Of a stretch of DNA of 64,000 nt, positions 32,035-41,483 are shown piece after piece. The position numbers were made by a program, and so were the translations under genes. Where the stretch lies: contig NZ_JAMBOE010000002.1 of the NCBI RefSeq assembly GCF_023715465.1, forward strand, positions 639,104-703,103. The letters run 5' to 3'. Position 1 is the first letter of the stretch, and every line of letters begins with the position of its first letter. This DNA comes from Paenibacillus macerans (GTDB taxonomy: Bacteria; Bacillota; Bacilli; Paenibacillales; Paenibacillaceae). The notes below the pieces were generated by a model. That model saw nothing but the letters and a program-made list of their open reading frames with translations. It ran no database searches and was not told the origin of the DNA.

Positions 32035-32379
32035 TTAACGACGCACTTCTTTAATTCTCGCTGCTTTACCGCGCAATGCACGAAGATAGTACAACTTCGC
32101 ACGACGCACTTTACCACGGCGAGCCACTTCGATTTTATCGATTTTCGGGGAATGAAGCGGGAAAGTTCTTTCCACGCCTACACCGTTGGAAATTTTACGA
32201 ACTGTAAAAGTTTCGCTGATTCCGCCGCCGCGACGCTTGATAACAACACCTTCGAACAATTGGACACGTTCACGAGATCCCTCGATAACCTTAACGAACA
32301 CTTTCAAAGTGTCACCAGGACGAAAGCTCGGAATATCTTTGCGAAGTTGTTCTTGCGTAATCGCTTGTACGATATTCAT
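32035..32379 (-). CDS. rplS: 50S ribosomal protein L19
   Basis: 114 residues, full length: [36 protein letters not shown] and [21 protein letters not shown]19 sits at the 30S-50S interface. In most Bacillota it follows trmD directly. Here an accessory patch of some 2.9 kb intervenes, and the gene has its own promoter and leader. Confidence 0.98.
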   Translation of the reverse strand: MNIVQAITQEQLRKDIPSFRPGDTLKVFVKVIEGSRERVQLFEGVVIKRRGGGISETFTVRKISNGVGVERTFPLHSPKIDKIEVARRGKVRRAKLYYLRALRGKAARIKEVRR

Positions 32380-32480
32380 CTATGACTCCCTCCTTCCACT
32401 CAGGTGTTCATGCCTCTTCCGGAGAACCCCATGTTCTCCTTCATCATCCGCAGCGGACCACCGAATTCACAACAAGGAGA
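32380..32480 (-). promoter_or_regulatory. L19-type mRNA leader
   Basis: The leader between the promoter and rplS has a 7-bp hairpin (GGAGAAC/GTTCTCC) and the stretch GCATGAACACCTGAGTGG before the ribosome site. Layout and position match the autoregulatory L19 leader of Bacillota, from memory and not aligned. Confidence 0.55.
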
Positions 32481-32509
32481 ATTTTATCATAATTCCATAG
32501 GCATAGCAA
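32481..32509 (-). promoter_or_regulatory. promoter of rplS
   Basis: TTGCTA and TAAAAT with 17 bp between, sigma-A type, just before the L19 leader. Confidence 0.65.
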
Positions 32510-32557
32510 GGAAAATCTAATTTTTTAAAGGGGTTAACTTATACTTCCTCATTCTAA

Positions 32558-32674
32558 TCATATCCCTTTTTCATAAAAAAAATGCCCGTCTTTACCGGAT
32601 GGACCGGCTTTTAATCCTGCTGCATCATCTGAAGCCCTATTGTTAAGCGCAACAATATTATGAGATACAATCAT
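32558..32674 (-). pseudogene. flagellin-derived mini-ORF
   Basis: 38 codons behind a good GGAGG site: MIVSHNIVALN followed at once by NRASDDAAGLKAG. Flagellins begin MRINHNIxALN and reach INRAxDDAAGLAIS some 40 residues later, so this looks like a flagellin start with an internal deletion. A terminator hairpin (GCCGGTC/GACGGGC then a T-run, 32573-32610) lies in its 3' half. Probably a relic, though it could still be translated. Confidence 0.5.
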
Positions 32675-32812
32675 TTTATTCCTCCGTTAAAATCACCGCA
32701 GGAAAATATCCCCATTCTCATTAACAACTTTCCCTATGCAATTCTACATTTTTCTCCTTTAAATTTTTTGTTAGTGAGTTTCAATATTCTAGTCGTAAAA
32801 TGCGATTGAGTG

Positions 32813-32836
32813 AAAAAACCGACAAAGTTGGCGGTT
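32813..32836 (-). terminator. terminator after the small membrane protein pair
   Basis: AACCG/CGGTT stem with inner CAA/TTG pairing followed leftward by TTTTTT, 7 bp after the stop of the membrane gene. Confidence 0.75.
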
Positions 32837-32842
32837 AGAAAA

Positions 32843-33166
32843 TTATTTACTTTTAGTATTGTCCCTAATACTTATTAATAATTTGATCACTTCAGAAAAC
32901 CCCATAAATAAAAGCCCGCTTATTGATGTAGAAATAATTATTCCAATGCCATATAACCATCTTAATGGATGAGGATCAGGAAAATAAGTACCTGAATCCG
33001 GGTCTTTCAATAAGGCGATTACAATTACTCCCGCTAGTAAACCTAATCCTATAAAAGCAATCCCAACATAATGTAATGCTGAACCTATTGAACTGGAATT
33101 TGAGCTATCATCAGATTTATTCTTTTCTTCCTGTTCTTCAATGATTTCATCAAGCAATGAGTTCAT
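32843..33166 (-). CDS. small membrane protein, two helices
   Basis: 107 residues: an acidic disordered N-terminus (ILDEI-type helix, EEQEEKNKSDDSSNSSS), then two membrane segments (HYVGIAFIGLGLLAGVIVIA and YGIGIIISTSISGLLFMGF) and a short basic tail. GAGAGGA before the ATG. Forms a pair with the gene 2 bp upstream. Not recognised; AT-rich, accessory. Confidence 0.6.
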   Translation of the reverse strand: MNSLLDEIIEEQEEKNKSDDSSNSSSIGSALHYVGIAFIGLGLLAGVIVIALLKDPDSGTYFPDPHPLRWLYGIGIIISTSISGLLFMGFSEVIKLLISIRDNTKSK

Positions 33167-33168
33167 GA

Positions 33169-33360
33169 TTATTTTCCTCTCTTATTTTGGGCTTTTAAGA
33201 AAGAGACCGAGAAGATAAGAACTGTGATAGCAAAAATCAAATTGGACAGACTCAGCACAAAATTATGTACTCGATAATTGGCAATATTAACTTCAGTGAT
33301 TCCTAAACTAATGAAGGAATTATACAAGATACCAAATAAAAATATGAGAGCTCCAATCAT
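33169..33360 (-). CDS. small membrane protein, possibly truncated
   Basis: 63 residues with two hydrophobic stretches (IGALIFLFGILYNSFISLG, SLSNLIFAITVLIFSVSFL) and a basic end. There is no ribosome site before the ATG, and the region to the right is repeat and terminator sequence, so the gene may have lost its 5' part. Function unknown. Confidence 0.4.
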   Translation of the reverse strand: MIGALIFLFGILYNSFISLGITEVNIANYRVHNFVLSLSNLIFAITVLIFSVSFLKAQNKRGK

Positions 33361-33420
33361 CAGAATTTTTGTTGCTTATCGGAAAAATAGGTCTACAGAA
33401 TTAGTCTATCTTCCATAAGA

Positions 33421-33461
33421 AAAAATAGACTGCCCTCGACAAAGGTATGCAGCCTATTTTT
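33421..33461. terminator. bidirectional hairpin terminator
   Basis: AAAAATAG-CTGC pairs with GCAG-CTATTTTT around 15 nt. No gene ends right next to it, so it may belong to a lost gene or stop readthrough from the tRNA. Confidence 0.5.
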
Positions 33462-33497
33462 ACAAAATAAATTATGTCTTGGTATCCCGCATGCTGC

Positions 33498-33822
33498 CTT
33501 GCACGATTATCCCTCTTGTTCAGGGGGAGAGGGTGGGGGGCTAATCACGGTCCTTTCATTTTTCCCGGTGTCTTGGCCCCATTCCTCCCGTCAGGTCTGC
33601 TTCACTTCTCCAAACCTTCTTCTCACAGAGCTGTCTAACGATCTCGAACATGTCTGCTTCTCCCAAACCTATTTTCTTCTCCTGAATTTATCTTCCTCTC
33701 TGCTTCCAGATCAAACGGGATAATCGTGCAAAGCGTCCGGACAGCGGATATTGATCTGCCGATATTTCTTGCCATGATCGGTTATCGGCTTGACTGTCAA
33801 GTGCTTATTATGAGGTTGAGCC
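33498..33822. mobile_element. degenerate copy of the MITE-like element
   Basis: Contains inverted TTGCACGATTATCCC arms (33499 and near 33717) and a right end GACTGTCAAG...GGTTGAGCC that match the intact element at 62194-62410 in opposite orientation. About 180 bp replace the short loop of the other copy, and no left terminal repeat is seen. Short frames here are not convincing genes. Confidence 0.5.
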
Positions 33823-33982
33823 TTTTTCCTGGCTTGAATGGACATCCCCAAACCGAGACCATCATTACGGTTGTTTCTTCCTCCATTATTCCCCATCTTT
33901 CCCCTACTACCCTCAATCCCATATCATTTTGACAATAAAGAAGGTATTTTGAGCGTTGGAGTTGTCACCTCTTTCACGACAA

Positions 33983-34034
33983 AAAAGACCACACCCTATA
34001 ACAGATGTTAATCTGGTATAAGGTGTGGTCTTTT
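33983..34034. terminator. terminator after tRNA-Pro
   Basis: AAAAGACCACACC and GGTGTGGTCTTTT form a 13-bp stem with further TATA pairing. It is downstream of the tRNA on the leftward strand. Confidence 0.75.
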
Positions 34035-34117
34035 CTTGCAAATCCGTAACTCCTATTGACCGCATTCTTTTTGTTCATCAGAAAGCAGTGAAAACCCCTG
34101 ATATTATCAGTTTAAAT

Positions 34118-34190
34118 CGGAGTAGCGGGATTCGAACCCACGGCCTCACCCACCCCAAGGGTGCGCGCTACCTGACTGCGCCATACCCCG
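34118..34190 (-). tRNA. tRNA-Pro(GGG)
   Basis: 73 nt folding into a full cloverleaf: acceptor CGGGGTA/TACTCCG, anticodon arm CACCC-TTGGGGT-GGGTG with anticodon GGG, T arm GTGGG-TTCGAAT-CCCGC. The 3' CCA is not encoded and must be added enzymatically. It has its own promoter and terminator and stands alone. Confidence 0.93.
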
Positions 34191-34260
34191 ATGCTGTCTA
34201 AAGCATTGTATCAACGTTTCAGTACCGTTGGCCCAACGCTTATGAATAGCGACATATGTA

Positions 34261-34290
34261 ATTATACGCTATAGACGCGCACCCTTGCAA
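34261..34290 (-). promoter_or_regulatory. promoter of tRNA-Pro
   Basis: TTGCAA and TATAAT with an 18-bp spacer, about 70 bp before the tRNA. The spacer contains an inverted copy of a stretch of the tRNA anticodon arm (AAGGGTGCGCG). Confidence 0.7.
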
Positions 34291-34466
34291 GACTTTGACG
34301 AGCATAACAGCGCAAAATTTTCCCAATAAAATAACGTAAAACGTGGGTTGATCACCGATCATCTCCATTTCAATCCAAATTGCAAACAAATCGTAACCCA
34401 TTTTTTTTAAGACCATATAAAATAGATATGTTAGACAATTAGATAGGATAGGAGTTTTATCAAGGA

Positions 34467-35378
34467 ATGAGAAAAAGAATCTCGCAGTATGCATTACTCT
34501 CGCTGGCCATTCTGGTGCTGATCTATGCGGTGGCGGTGACCCACCCGAGCAACGTATTATCACGCAAGGCTTGCACCTCATGGGGCATGGTCAAAAATAC
34601 AATGTTTACCTTGACCCATAAAAAGCATGAAGTGTACCCTAAGCTGCCCGAAGGTTTTACCGTCGCACCCGGCACTGCCGAACAAGTTCCCGTACTTATG
34701 TATCATTACATCACGCCGAAGAAATACAATAAGTATCCGGGCAACGAATCCGTCATCAATTTGGAGGCCTTCGAACAAGATATCGATTATCTCCATGACC
34801 ATGGGTACTATACGGCTTCGCTAAGCGAACTGGAACAATACGTCAGGGGGCAGATCTCCCTCCCGGCCAAAACCGTTGTCATTACGTTTGATGATGGATA
34901 TCAAAACAACTATATATACGCTTACCCGATCCTCAAAAAATACGGATATAAGGCAGCCATTTTTGTCATCGGCAGTAAATTGAAAGAACAGACTCAAGCC
35001 TTTGATCCCGCCAAAAAAACGTATTTATCGAAGGAAGAAATGAAGTCTGCGGGCGATGTGTTCGAGTTTCACAGTCATACTTACGATCTGCACCGCAAAG
35101 GCTTTGAGAAATGCGGAGTAAATAAAGCCGCGGGACAAGACCCCTCGTTAGTGGAAAAGGATATTGCGATGATGAAAGAAAAAGTGGTCGATTCTCCTTA
35201 CTTCGCCTACCCATTTGGAGAGAAGACCCGGCAGATGATTTACTATCTCCAGGAAAACGGTTATCGAATGGCCTTCACCGTCTACCAGGGCTTCGTAAAA
35301 CCCGGGGATCGGCTAATGACCTTGAAGAGATTGACGGTCACATCGGACACAGACATAGATAAATTGCTCAATCCTTAA
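34467..35378 (+). CDS. membrane-anchored polysaccharide deacetylase
   Basis: 303 residues. N-terminal membrane anchor (about 7-25), then the NodB-type domain with PVLMYHYI (about 75), [10 protein letters not shown] (about 140-149) and metal histidines in [10 protein letters not shown] (about 200-209), ending [11 protein letters not shown]. It would remove acetyl groups from peptidoglycan or another surface glycan outside the cell. Its 3' end overlaps trmD by 11 bp head to head. TAGGAG before the ATG. Confidence 0.88.
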   Translation: MRKRISQYALLSLAILVLIYAVAVTHPSNVLSRKACTSWGMVKNTMFTLTHKKHEVYPKLPEGFTVAPGTAEQVPVLMYHYITPKKYNKYPGNESVINLEAFEQDIDYLHDHGYYTASLSELEQYVRGQISLPAKTVVITFDDGYQNNYIYAYPILKKYGYKAAIFVIGSKLKEQTQAFDPAKKTYLSKEEMKSAGDVFEFHSHTYDLHRKGFEKCGVNKAAGQDPSLVEKDIAMMKEKVVDSPYFAYPFGEKTRQMIYYLQENGYRMAFTVYQGFVKPGDRLMTLKRLTVTSDTDIDKLLNP

Positions 35379-36141
35379 TTTCCGGAGGATGAGCTTTCAT
35401 TTGCTCCAGCCACTTCAAATCCTGAGGCGATAGTTCCAGCTTCTCAAGCAGGTCCGGGCGGCGCAAAAGGGTGCGCCGAAGCGCTTCTTTTTGCCGCCAT
35501 TCCTCCACATTGGCATGATGTCCGCTGAGCAGAATATCGGGCACCTTCCAGCCGCGAAACTCCGCAGGTCTCGTGTAATGGGGATACTCCAGCATTCCGG
35601 TGCTGAAGGAGTCGGTGACCGCACTCAGCTCATTCCCAAGCACGCCCGGGAGAAGCCGGGTCACGCTGTCGATCACGACCATCGCCGGCAGCTCGCCGCC
35701 GGTCAGTACATAATCGCCGATGGATATTTCATCGGTTACGAGATGCTCGCGAATCCGTTCATCATACCCTTCGTAGTGGCCGCAAATAAAGATCAAATGT
35801 TCCTCGGCGGCAAGCTCCTCAGCCTTCTTCTGCGTAAAAGTCTCGCCTTGCGGACACATCAAAATAACCCGCGGTGTGCGGGTTTTCGCCCTGGGGGCAT
35901 CACCATGCTTCCCTTCCAGTATAGCTTCCACCGCAGCGAAGATCGGTTCCGGCTTCAGCACCATCCCGCCTCCGCCGCCGTACGGCGTATCGTCTACGGT
36001 CCCATGCTTATTCCCCGAATATTCCCGGAAATTGATCGCATTTAGCTCAACGATTCCTTTTTCCTGCGCTTTGCCGAGGATGCTGCTGGCAAACACGCCT
36101 GCAAACATTTCCGGAAAAAGCGTCAGCACATCCACACGCAT
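35368..36141 (-). CDS. trmD: tRNA (guanine-N1)-methyltransferase
   Basis: 257 residues: [20 protein letters not shown], the trefoil-knot cofactor site [17 protein letters not shown] and [17 protein letters not shown]. It methylates G37 of tRNAs to prevent frameshifts. Directly follows rimM with 1 bp between, as usual. Confidence 0.97.
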   Translation of the reverse strand: MRVDVLTLFPEMFAGVFASSILGKAQEKGIVELNAINFREYSGNKHGTVDDTPYGGGGGMVLKPEPIFAAVEAILEGKHGDAPRAKTRTPRVILMCPQGETFTQKKAEELAAEEHLIFICGHYEGYDERIREHLVTDEISIGDYVLTGGELPAMVVIDSVTRLLPGVLGNELSAVTDSFSTGMLEYPHYTRPAEFRGWKVPDILLSGHHANVEEWRQKEALRRTLLRRPDLLEKLELSPQDLKWLEQMKAHPPEIKD

Positions 36142-36142
36142 C

Positions 36143-36661
36143 CTATAACAGCCCTTCCATCAGGTGAACTTTGACCAGCTTGTCCTGCACGTTTACGTCC
36201 AGCACGACGTCATCGATAACGGGCAGCAGCAACTGTTTGCCGGACGGCAGCTTGGCGACCCACACATCGTTCGCTCCCGGACGCAAAATCTCCTCGATCA
36301 CGCCAAGGTCCTCGCCTTCGTCGCTGATGACACGGCAGCCGATGATTTCATGGAAATAGTACTCGTTTTCCGGCAGTTCCACCGTTTCTGCTTTCGTCAC
36401 CTTTAGATCCCGGCCCTTTAATTTTTCAACCTCATTGATATCGGAAAATTCGCTGAATTTCACGATGTACGTCTGTTTGTACGGTCTCGACGATTGCACG
36501 GTGACCGCCAGTTGTTCCCCGCTTTCCGGGTGAACGATCAGCAGACGGCTTTTCGGCGCAAACCGCACGTCCGGGAAATCCGTTTGCAGCAGCACCTTCA
36601 ACTCCCCGCGGATCCCGTGCGTATTTACGATTTTGCCGACCGTCAACAAAGAATTCGACAT
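36143..36661 (-). CDS. rimM: ribosome maturation factor RimM
   Basis: 172 residues with an N-terminal barrel ([20 protein letters not shown]) and the PRC-like barrel at the C-terminus ([20 protein letters not shown]). It assists 30S head assembly by binding S19. Coupled to trmD. Confidence 0.96.
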   Translation of the reverse strand: MSNSLLTVGKIVNTHGIRGELKVLLQTDFPDVRFAPKSRLLIVHPESGEQLAVTVQSSRPYKQTYIVKFSEFSDINEVEKLKGRDLKVTKAETVELPENEYYFHEIIGCRVISDEGEDLGVIEEILRPGANDVWVAKLPSGKQLLLPVIDDVVLDVNVQDKLVKVHLMEGLL

Positions 36662-36680
36662 AACAACCTCCCCATCTTAT

Positions 36681-36834
36681 AAACGGCTGACGCTGAACCC
36701 CTGGGAAACCAGCCAGCCGTTTTTAAAGCCTTACTTCAAGTTCAATCGCTAAAGTATAGATAAAATTCCGTGTCCTTTACGCTTTAGCATGTACGAAAAA
36801 GGGCTAGGACAAACATCCTAACCCGCTTTCGTAC
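36681..36834. other. two hairpins between khpA and rimM
   Basis: AAACGGCTG/CAGCCGTTT (36681-36724) and GTACGAAA...TTTCGTAC with inner TAGGA/TCCTA (36791-36834). Both have A/T-rich edges and may attenuate transcription between khpA and rimM, which normally are close together. Confidence 0.5.
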
Positions 36835-36850
36835 ATCTTTAAGAGGTTGT

Positions 36851-37081
36851 TTAAGACATGATGTCCACGGTAACCCGCTTATCCATCTTGACCGCTGCCG
36901 ATGTCACGACCGTGCGGAGCGCTTTGGCGATTCTCCCCTGCTTGCCGATCACTTTCCCCACATCGTCGGGATGCACGGACAGTTCATACACAATCAGGTG
37001 ATCCTTCTCCACAATCTCCACACGAACATCGTCCGGATGGTCAACAAGAGCCTTCGCGATAACGCTGACTAATTGTTCCAC
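36851..37081 (-). CDS. khpA: KH-domain RNA-binding protein KhpA (YlqC)
   Basis: 76 residues with the single KH domain and GxxG loop in GKVIGKQGRIAKALRTVV. Pairs with KhpB/Jag in small-RNA binding and cell-length control in related bacteria. Follows rpsP. Confidence 0.95.
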   Translation of the reverse strand: MEQLVSVIAKALVDHPDDVRVEIVEKDHLIVYELSVHPDDVGKVIGKQGRIAKALRTVVTSAAVKMDKRVTVDIMS

Positions 37082-37103
37082 TTACGACCCTCCGAATCAG
37101 CAA

Positions 37104-37376
37104 TTATTTCTGCTGTCTGAGCTCATGAAACTTCTTCATTACGCCTGCTTTGCTCAGCAGATTGCGAACGGTATCGGATGCTTGCGCTCCGTCTTGAAGC
37201 CATTTAAGCGCCTTCTCTTCGTCGATGTTCACTACTGCCGGCTCTGCAACCGGGTTGTAGTAACCGATCTCCTCGATAAAACGGCCGTCACGCGGGGAAC
37301 GGGAATTCGACACCACGATACGGTAGAAAGGAGCTTTATGAGCACCAATACGTTTCAAACGAATACGAACTGCCAC
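37104..37376 (-). CDS. rpsP: 30S ribosomal protein S16
   Basis: 90 residues: [39 protein letters not shown]. The GTG start with GGAGGT before it gives the standard N-terminus; the in-frame codons upstream are leader. Lies between ffh and khpA. Confidence 0.97.
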   Translation of the reverse strand: MAVRIRLKRIGAHKAPFYRIVVSNSRSPRDGRFIEEIGYYNPVAEPAVVNIDEEKALKWLQDGAQASDTVRNLLSKAGVMKKFHELRQQK

Positions 37377-37413
37377 GAAATTCACCTCCTTCAAAAAATC
37401 AATGATCCGCCGA

Positions 37414-38790
37414 TTAACGGAACGGAAACCGCATGCCTTTTCCGGCTTTGCTCAGTTGCTTCATCATTTTATTGCCTTTGCCTTTCGGCCCCATCATATC
37501 GGAGAACTGCTTCATCATCCGGCGCATCTCGTCAAACTGCTTGATCAAGCGGTTGACATCGGCCAGCGTCGTCCCGCTTCCGGCGGCGATCCGCTTGCGG
37601 CGGCTGTGATTGATCATTTCCGGATTTTGCTTCTCCGCTTTGGTCATCGAATGAACGATGGCTTCCACCCGGCCCATTTGCTTCTCGTCGACCTTGATGT
37701 CCTTCATCTGCTTCATTTTGCCCATGCCCGGAATCATATCCATAAGCTGATCCAACGGACCCAGCTTCTTCACCTGATCCATTTGCTCCAGGAAATCGTC
37801 GAACGTAAATTCCGCGTTGCGCATTTTCCGTTCCATTTCCTTCGCTTTTTCGGCGTCGATGTTCGCCTGGGCTTTTTCGATCAGCGACAGCATGTCGCCC
37901 ATGCCCAAAATCCGGGACGCCATCCGCTCGGGATGAAACGGCTCAAGGGCATCGATCTTCTCGCCAAGCGCGGCGAACTTGATCGGGCAGCCGGTTACCG
38001 CTTTGACCGACAGCGCCGCGCCGCCTCGGGTATCGCCGTCCAGCTTCGTCAACACGACCCCTGTCAAGGTAAGCTGCTGGTTAAAGCTTTCGGCGACGTT
38101 GACAGCGTCCTGACCGGTCATCGCATCGACGACCAGCAGCACTTCATCCGGCTTCGTCACCTCATGGATTTGCCGCAGCTCTTCCATCAGTTCCTCATCA
38201 ATGTGCAGCCGGCCCGCGGTGTCGATCAGCAAATAATCGTTGCCGTTATCCTTTGCGTGCTGCAGCGCCTGACGGGCGATCTCCACCGGGCTGTTGCCTT
38301 CCGGCAGCGTAAACACCGGCACCTTGATCTGTTCGCCCAGCACCTGCAGCTGCTTGATCGCCGCCGGACGGTATATGTCTCCAGCCACGAGGAGCGGCCG
38401 GTGGTTTTCTTTCAGCAGCAGCTTGGCCAGCTTGGCCGATGTCGTCGTCTTCCCGGCCCCCTGCAAACCTGCCATCATAATGACGGTCGGAGGACGGTTG
38501 CTCTTAGCTAGCCTAGCCTGACTGCCGCCCATCAGCTCGGTCAGTTCCTTGTTGACGATGTCGATGATGACCATGCCCGGCGTGAAGCTGTCCATCACTT
38601 CCTTGCCGACGGACTTCTCCTTCACTTTGGCGATGAATTCCTTGACGACTTTAAAGTTGACGTCCGCCTCCAGCAGGGCCAGCCGGACCTCGCGCATCGC
38701 TTCGTTGACATCGTCTTCCGAAACCTTGCCCTTGCCCCGCAGCTTGCTGAACACGCTCTGCAGCCGGCTCGTCAATCCTTCGAATGCCAT
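37414..38790 (-). CDS. ffh: signal recognition particle protein Ffh
   Basis: 458 residues. N domain (1-90), G domain with [15 protein letters not shown] and TKLDGD, and the Met-rich M domain (about 300-440) that binds 4.5S/6S RNA and signal sequences. It targets nascent membrane proteins together with FtsY, encoded nearby. Confidence 0.98.
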   Translation of the reverse strand: MAFEGLTSRLQSVFSKLRGKGKVSEDDVNEAMREVRLALLEADVNFKVVKEFIAKVKEKSVGKEVMDSFTPGMVIIDIVNKELTELMGGSQARLAKSNRPPTVIMMAGLQGAGKTTTSAKLAKLLLKENHRPLLVAGDIYRPAAIKQLQVLGEQIKVPVFTLPEGNSPVEIARQALQHAKDNGNDYLLIDTAGRLHIDEELMEELRQIHEVTKPDEVLLVVDAMTGQDAVNVAESFNQQLTLTGVVLTKLDGDTRGGAALSVKAVTGCPIKFAALGEKIDALEPFHPERMASRILGMGDMLSLIEKAQANIDAEKAKEMERKMRNAEFTFDDFLEQMDQVKKLGPLDQLMDMIPGMGKMKQMKDIKVDEKQMGRVEAIVHSMTKAEKQNPEMINHSRRKRIAAGSGTTLADVNRLIKQFDEMRRMMKQFSDMMGPKGKGNKMMKQLSKAGKGMRFPFR

Positions 38791-38835
38791 GTTGCCGTCA
38801 CCTCCATTCGCTAAAATTTGTTTCCTAACGCCATA

Positions 38836-39189
38836 TTACAATTGCTCCGCCTGGCGAAGCAAATTTCTCGCTGCTTCTTTATCGGACGCCGACATCGCGC
38901 TGCCTTCCACCAGCTTCTCCAGCTGGGACAACACACCGCTGCGCGCCTCGTGCTTCCCCAGCAGCCCGAGCTTCTCTTCATACGTTTCCAGCATGCCTTC
39001 GGCCCGCTTAATGTGCTCGAACACCGCTTGGCGGCTGATTTCAAACTCTGCGGCGATTTCGCCAAGCGAAAAATCGTCCAGAAAATAATATCGTAAAAAA
39101 GTCTGCTGCTTTTCCGTCAGCAGCGCTTCGTAAAAATCAAACAAAAGGTTGATCCGATTTGTTTTCTCAAGTCTATTCTCCTGACTCAT
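38836..39189 (-). CDS. ylxM: SRP-associated protein YlxM
   Basis: 117 residues: RINLLFDFYEALLTEKQQTF, LRYYFLDDFSLGEIAAEFEI, SRQAVFEHIKRAEGMLETYE. A sigma region-4-like HTH protein known to associate with SRP in some Bacillota. ATG at 39189 follows GGAGGGG. Heads the ylxM-ffh-rpsP unit. Confidence 0.93.
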   Translation of the reverse strand: MSQENRLEKTNRINLLFDFYEALLTEKQQTFLRYYFLDDFSLGEIAAEFEISRQAVFEHIKRAEGMLETYEEKLGLLGKHEARSGVLSQLEKLVEGSAMSASDKEAARNLLRQAEQL

Positions 39190-39243
39190 TTGGGCACTCC
39201 CCTCCGTCAAGGAAAAACACTTTACAGCGCATCAACTTTTCCT

Positions 39244-39273
39244 ATGATACCTCAGTGCCGAATAAGATGTCAA
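39244..39273 (-). promoter_or_regulatory. promoter of the ylxM-ffh-rpsP unit
   Basis: TTGACA and TATCAT with 18 bp between, 55 bp before the ylxM start. Confidence 0.75.
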
Positions 39274-39344
39274 GCATTTTCCCTTAACATGTTGAAAAGC
39301 CCACTGTGCTGCCGCTTGAACAGCAAAAACATCCCTCAAACGCC

Positions 39345-39381
39345 AAAAAAGCCGCCTCGCGAACGGAGCGCAAGGCGGCTA
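39345..39381 (-). terminator. terminator after the hemolysin III-like gene
   Basis: AGCCGCC/GGCGGCT stem followed leftward by TTTTTT. Confidence 0.75.
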
Positions 39382-39396
39382 TTGAAGATGTGAAAT

Positions 39397-40044
39397 TCAG
39401 TGATGGGGAAGCAAATACAACAGGATTGCAAAAAAGTGGGTAACGCTGCCGCCCAGCACAAACAGATGCCAGATCGCGTGATGGTACGGAAACCCCCGCC
39501 AGACGTAAAACACGGTGCCAAGCGTGTACAAAACGCCGCCCGTAACGAGCAAAACGATGCCCTGAGACGGGACAGCCGCCGTCAACGGCCCCCATGCAAT
39601 CACGATCAGCCAGCCCATAATGAGGTAAAATACCGTCGACAAAAACAGGAATCGTTTTACGAAAAAAGCTTTAAACACAACGCCGAGCAGGGCGATCCCC
39701 CACACCGTCCCGAACAGGCCCCACCCGAGCGGACCGCGCAGCACCACCAGCAAAAACGGAGTATACGTCCCGGCAATGAAGATGTAAATTGAAGAATGGT
39801 CCAAGAACTCGAACAAATCCTTCGCTTTGCCTGCTTTAAAGCTGTGCACCAGCGTCGAGCAGAGGTAAAGCAGCAGCATGCTGGCCCCGTAAATCGTAAA
39901 GCTCACAACATGCCAAGCCGTCCCCTTTATGCTGGAAAACACGATCAGCAGCACCAGGGCAGCCACGCTCAGCAGCGCCCCGATCCCGTGCGTTACGGCG
40001 TTAGCGATTTCCTCCCTGCGGTCAAAAGTATGCGTACTTGCCAT
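39397..40044 (-). CDS. hemolysin III/PAQR-family membrane protein
   Basis: 215 residues, seven predicted membrane segments. Family markers EIANAVTHGIGA near the start, STLVHSF, FEFLDHSSIYIFIAGTYTPF and the terminal HAIWHLFVLGGSVTHFFAI give the conserved His/Asp/Ser metal site of PAQR proteins. B. subtilis YplQ is of this type. The physiological role is unclear. It is not usual between ylxM and ftsY, so probably a lineage-specific insertion. GGAGGT before the ATG. Confidence 0.9.
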   Translation of the reverse strand: MASTHTFDRREEIANAVTHGIGALLSVAALVLLIVFSSIKGTAWHVVSFTIYGASMLLLYLCSTLVHSFKAGKAKDLFEFLDHSSIYIFIAGTYTPFLLVVLRGPLGWGLFGTVWGIALLGVVFKAFFVKRFLFLSTVFYLIMGWLIVIAWGPLTAAVPSQGIVLLVTGGVLYTLGTVFYVWRGFPYHHAIWHLFVLGGSVTHFFAILLYLLPHH

Positions 40045-40144
40045 CCCTGCCACCTCCTTATTTTTGCCTTGCTAAAAAATCTGGGCGTTTACCCATTTTA
40101 CGCCATTGAGCTTCATGTGGTGCAAGACTTCGCCTTCTCCGGAA

Positions 40145-41140
40145 TCAGGCTTCCGCCGAAGCCTCCTCGTCGCTGATCAGCCCGGCGAACAGACCGTGTA
40201 CAAACTGCTCGGAATCGAACTGCTGCAGGTCGCCGATTTTCTCGCCGAGGCCGACGAATTTTACCGGCAGGCTCAGCTCTTGGCGGATCGCAATGACGAT
40301 CCCGCCCTTGGCCGTGCCGTCCAGCTTAGTGAGCACAAGCCCGGTAACGCCGCTTTTTTCTCCAAACAGCTTGGCCTGGTTCAGGGCGTTTTGCCCGGTC
40401 GTCGCATCCAACACCATCAGCACCTCATGCGGCGCGCCAGGAATTTCCCGCTGGATGACGCGGTAAATTTTGTTCAGTTCCTCCATCAGGTTGGACTTGT
40501 TTTGCAGCCGGCCCGCCGTATCGCAGAGCAAAATGTCCGCTCCCCGCTGCTTGGCCGCCTGCACCGCGTCAAACATGACCGCCGCCGGATCGGACCCGGC
40601 CTGCTGCTTGATCACATCGACGCCAACCCGTTGGCCCCATACCTCAAGCTGTTCGATCGCCCCGGCCCGGAACGTATCGCCCGCGGCCAGAATTACTTTT
40701 TTGCCTTGCTGCTTGTAGTAGTGCGCCAGCTTCCCGATCGTCGTCGTTTTGCCGACGCCATTGACGCCTACGAACAAAATGACGCTGATCCCGTCTTGAC
40801 TCAGGTGCACTTCGTTGTCCTCATCGCCGCGCAATAGCTCAGTCAGCTTCTCGGACAGCAACGGCTGCAGCTCCGCCGGGTCTTCGAGCCGGCGCTGCTT
40901 AACTTCTTTGCGCAGGTCGTCGATCAGCGCAAGCACTGTATTTACGCCCACATCAGCGCCGATCAGAATTTCCTCCAGTTCCTCGAAAAATTCTTCATCT
41001 ATTTTTTTACGGCGGGTAACCAGCTCCGCGACCTTCTCGACAAAGCCTTTGCGGCTTTTTTCCAAGCCGTCCCTGAACTGTTTCGTTACCGATTCCGTTT
41101 TTGCCGCGATGCTTTCTCGCAGTTTCTTAAAGAAACTCAT
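40145..41140 (-). CDS. ftsY: SRP receptor FtsY
   Basis: 331 residues with a short N-terminal helix, N domain, and G domain GVNGVGKTTT, DTAGRLQNK, TKLDGTAKGG. It docks the SRP-ribosome complex at the membrane through GTP-dependent pairing with Ffh. The long acidic A domain of enterobacterial FtsY is lacking, as in Bacillus. Confidence 0.97.
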   Translation of the reverse strand: MSFFKKLRESIAAKTESVTKQFRDGLEKSRKGFVEKVAELVTRRKKIDEEFFEELEEILIGADVGVNTVLALIDDLRKEVKQRRLEDPAELQPLLSEKLTELLRGDEDNEVHLSQDGISVILFVGVNGVGKTTTIGKLAHYYKQQGKKVILAAGDTFRAGAIEQLEVWGQRVGVDVIKQQAGSDPAAVMFDAVQAAKQRGADILLCDTAGRLQNKSNLMEELNKIYRVIQREIPGAPHEVLMVLDATTGQNALNQAKLFGEKSGVTGLVLTKLDGTAKGGIVIAIRQELSLPVKFVGLGEKIGDLQQFDSEQFVHGLFAGLISDEEASAEA

Positions 41141-41483
41141 ACAAGCTTTATCCTCCTTCGATTCATCCGGGTATGTACATGTAGCGATCCTACCATAACT
41201 TAAAGGAAAAAAAGGGCGTTATTTATATTCGTTCGAACTTTGCCCGCAACATAGCGGAAAAATATGGCGCTATCCCTGGAAAACCTACGCAAAATCCGCT
41301 TTATTCACGCTTGTCTCCATAAATAGCGCCATGGATTACCGTTAATTATGAAAAGATGCTCGGTTGCCCCGCAATAAGTCCATTAAGTACCGTTAATTCG
41401 CTTCGGGCAGCCCTCTTCATTATCGCACAATGCTTGCTGCCAAGCAATTTTGAGCTAGCTGCTTCGAGCCCCGATTAGCGGGA
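41141..41483. repeat. intergenic repeat region between ftsY and smc
   Basis: No gene. TATGGCGCTAT at 41263 and ATAGCGCCAT at 41323 are an inverted pair, with further ATAGCGGAAAAA and CCGTTAATT motifs (twice, 41340 and 41390). Same motif family as the gaps at 25991-26561 and 48300-48610. Confidence 0.45.

Noticed and set aside
33711..33896. Leftward 61-residue frame in the degenerate MITE
   Set aside because: Lies over repeat arms, has no ribosome site and no recognisable transposase motif.
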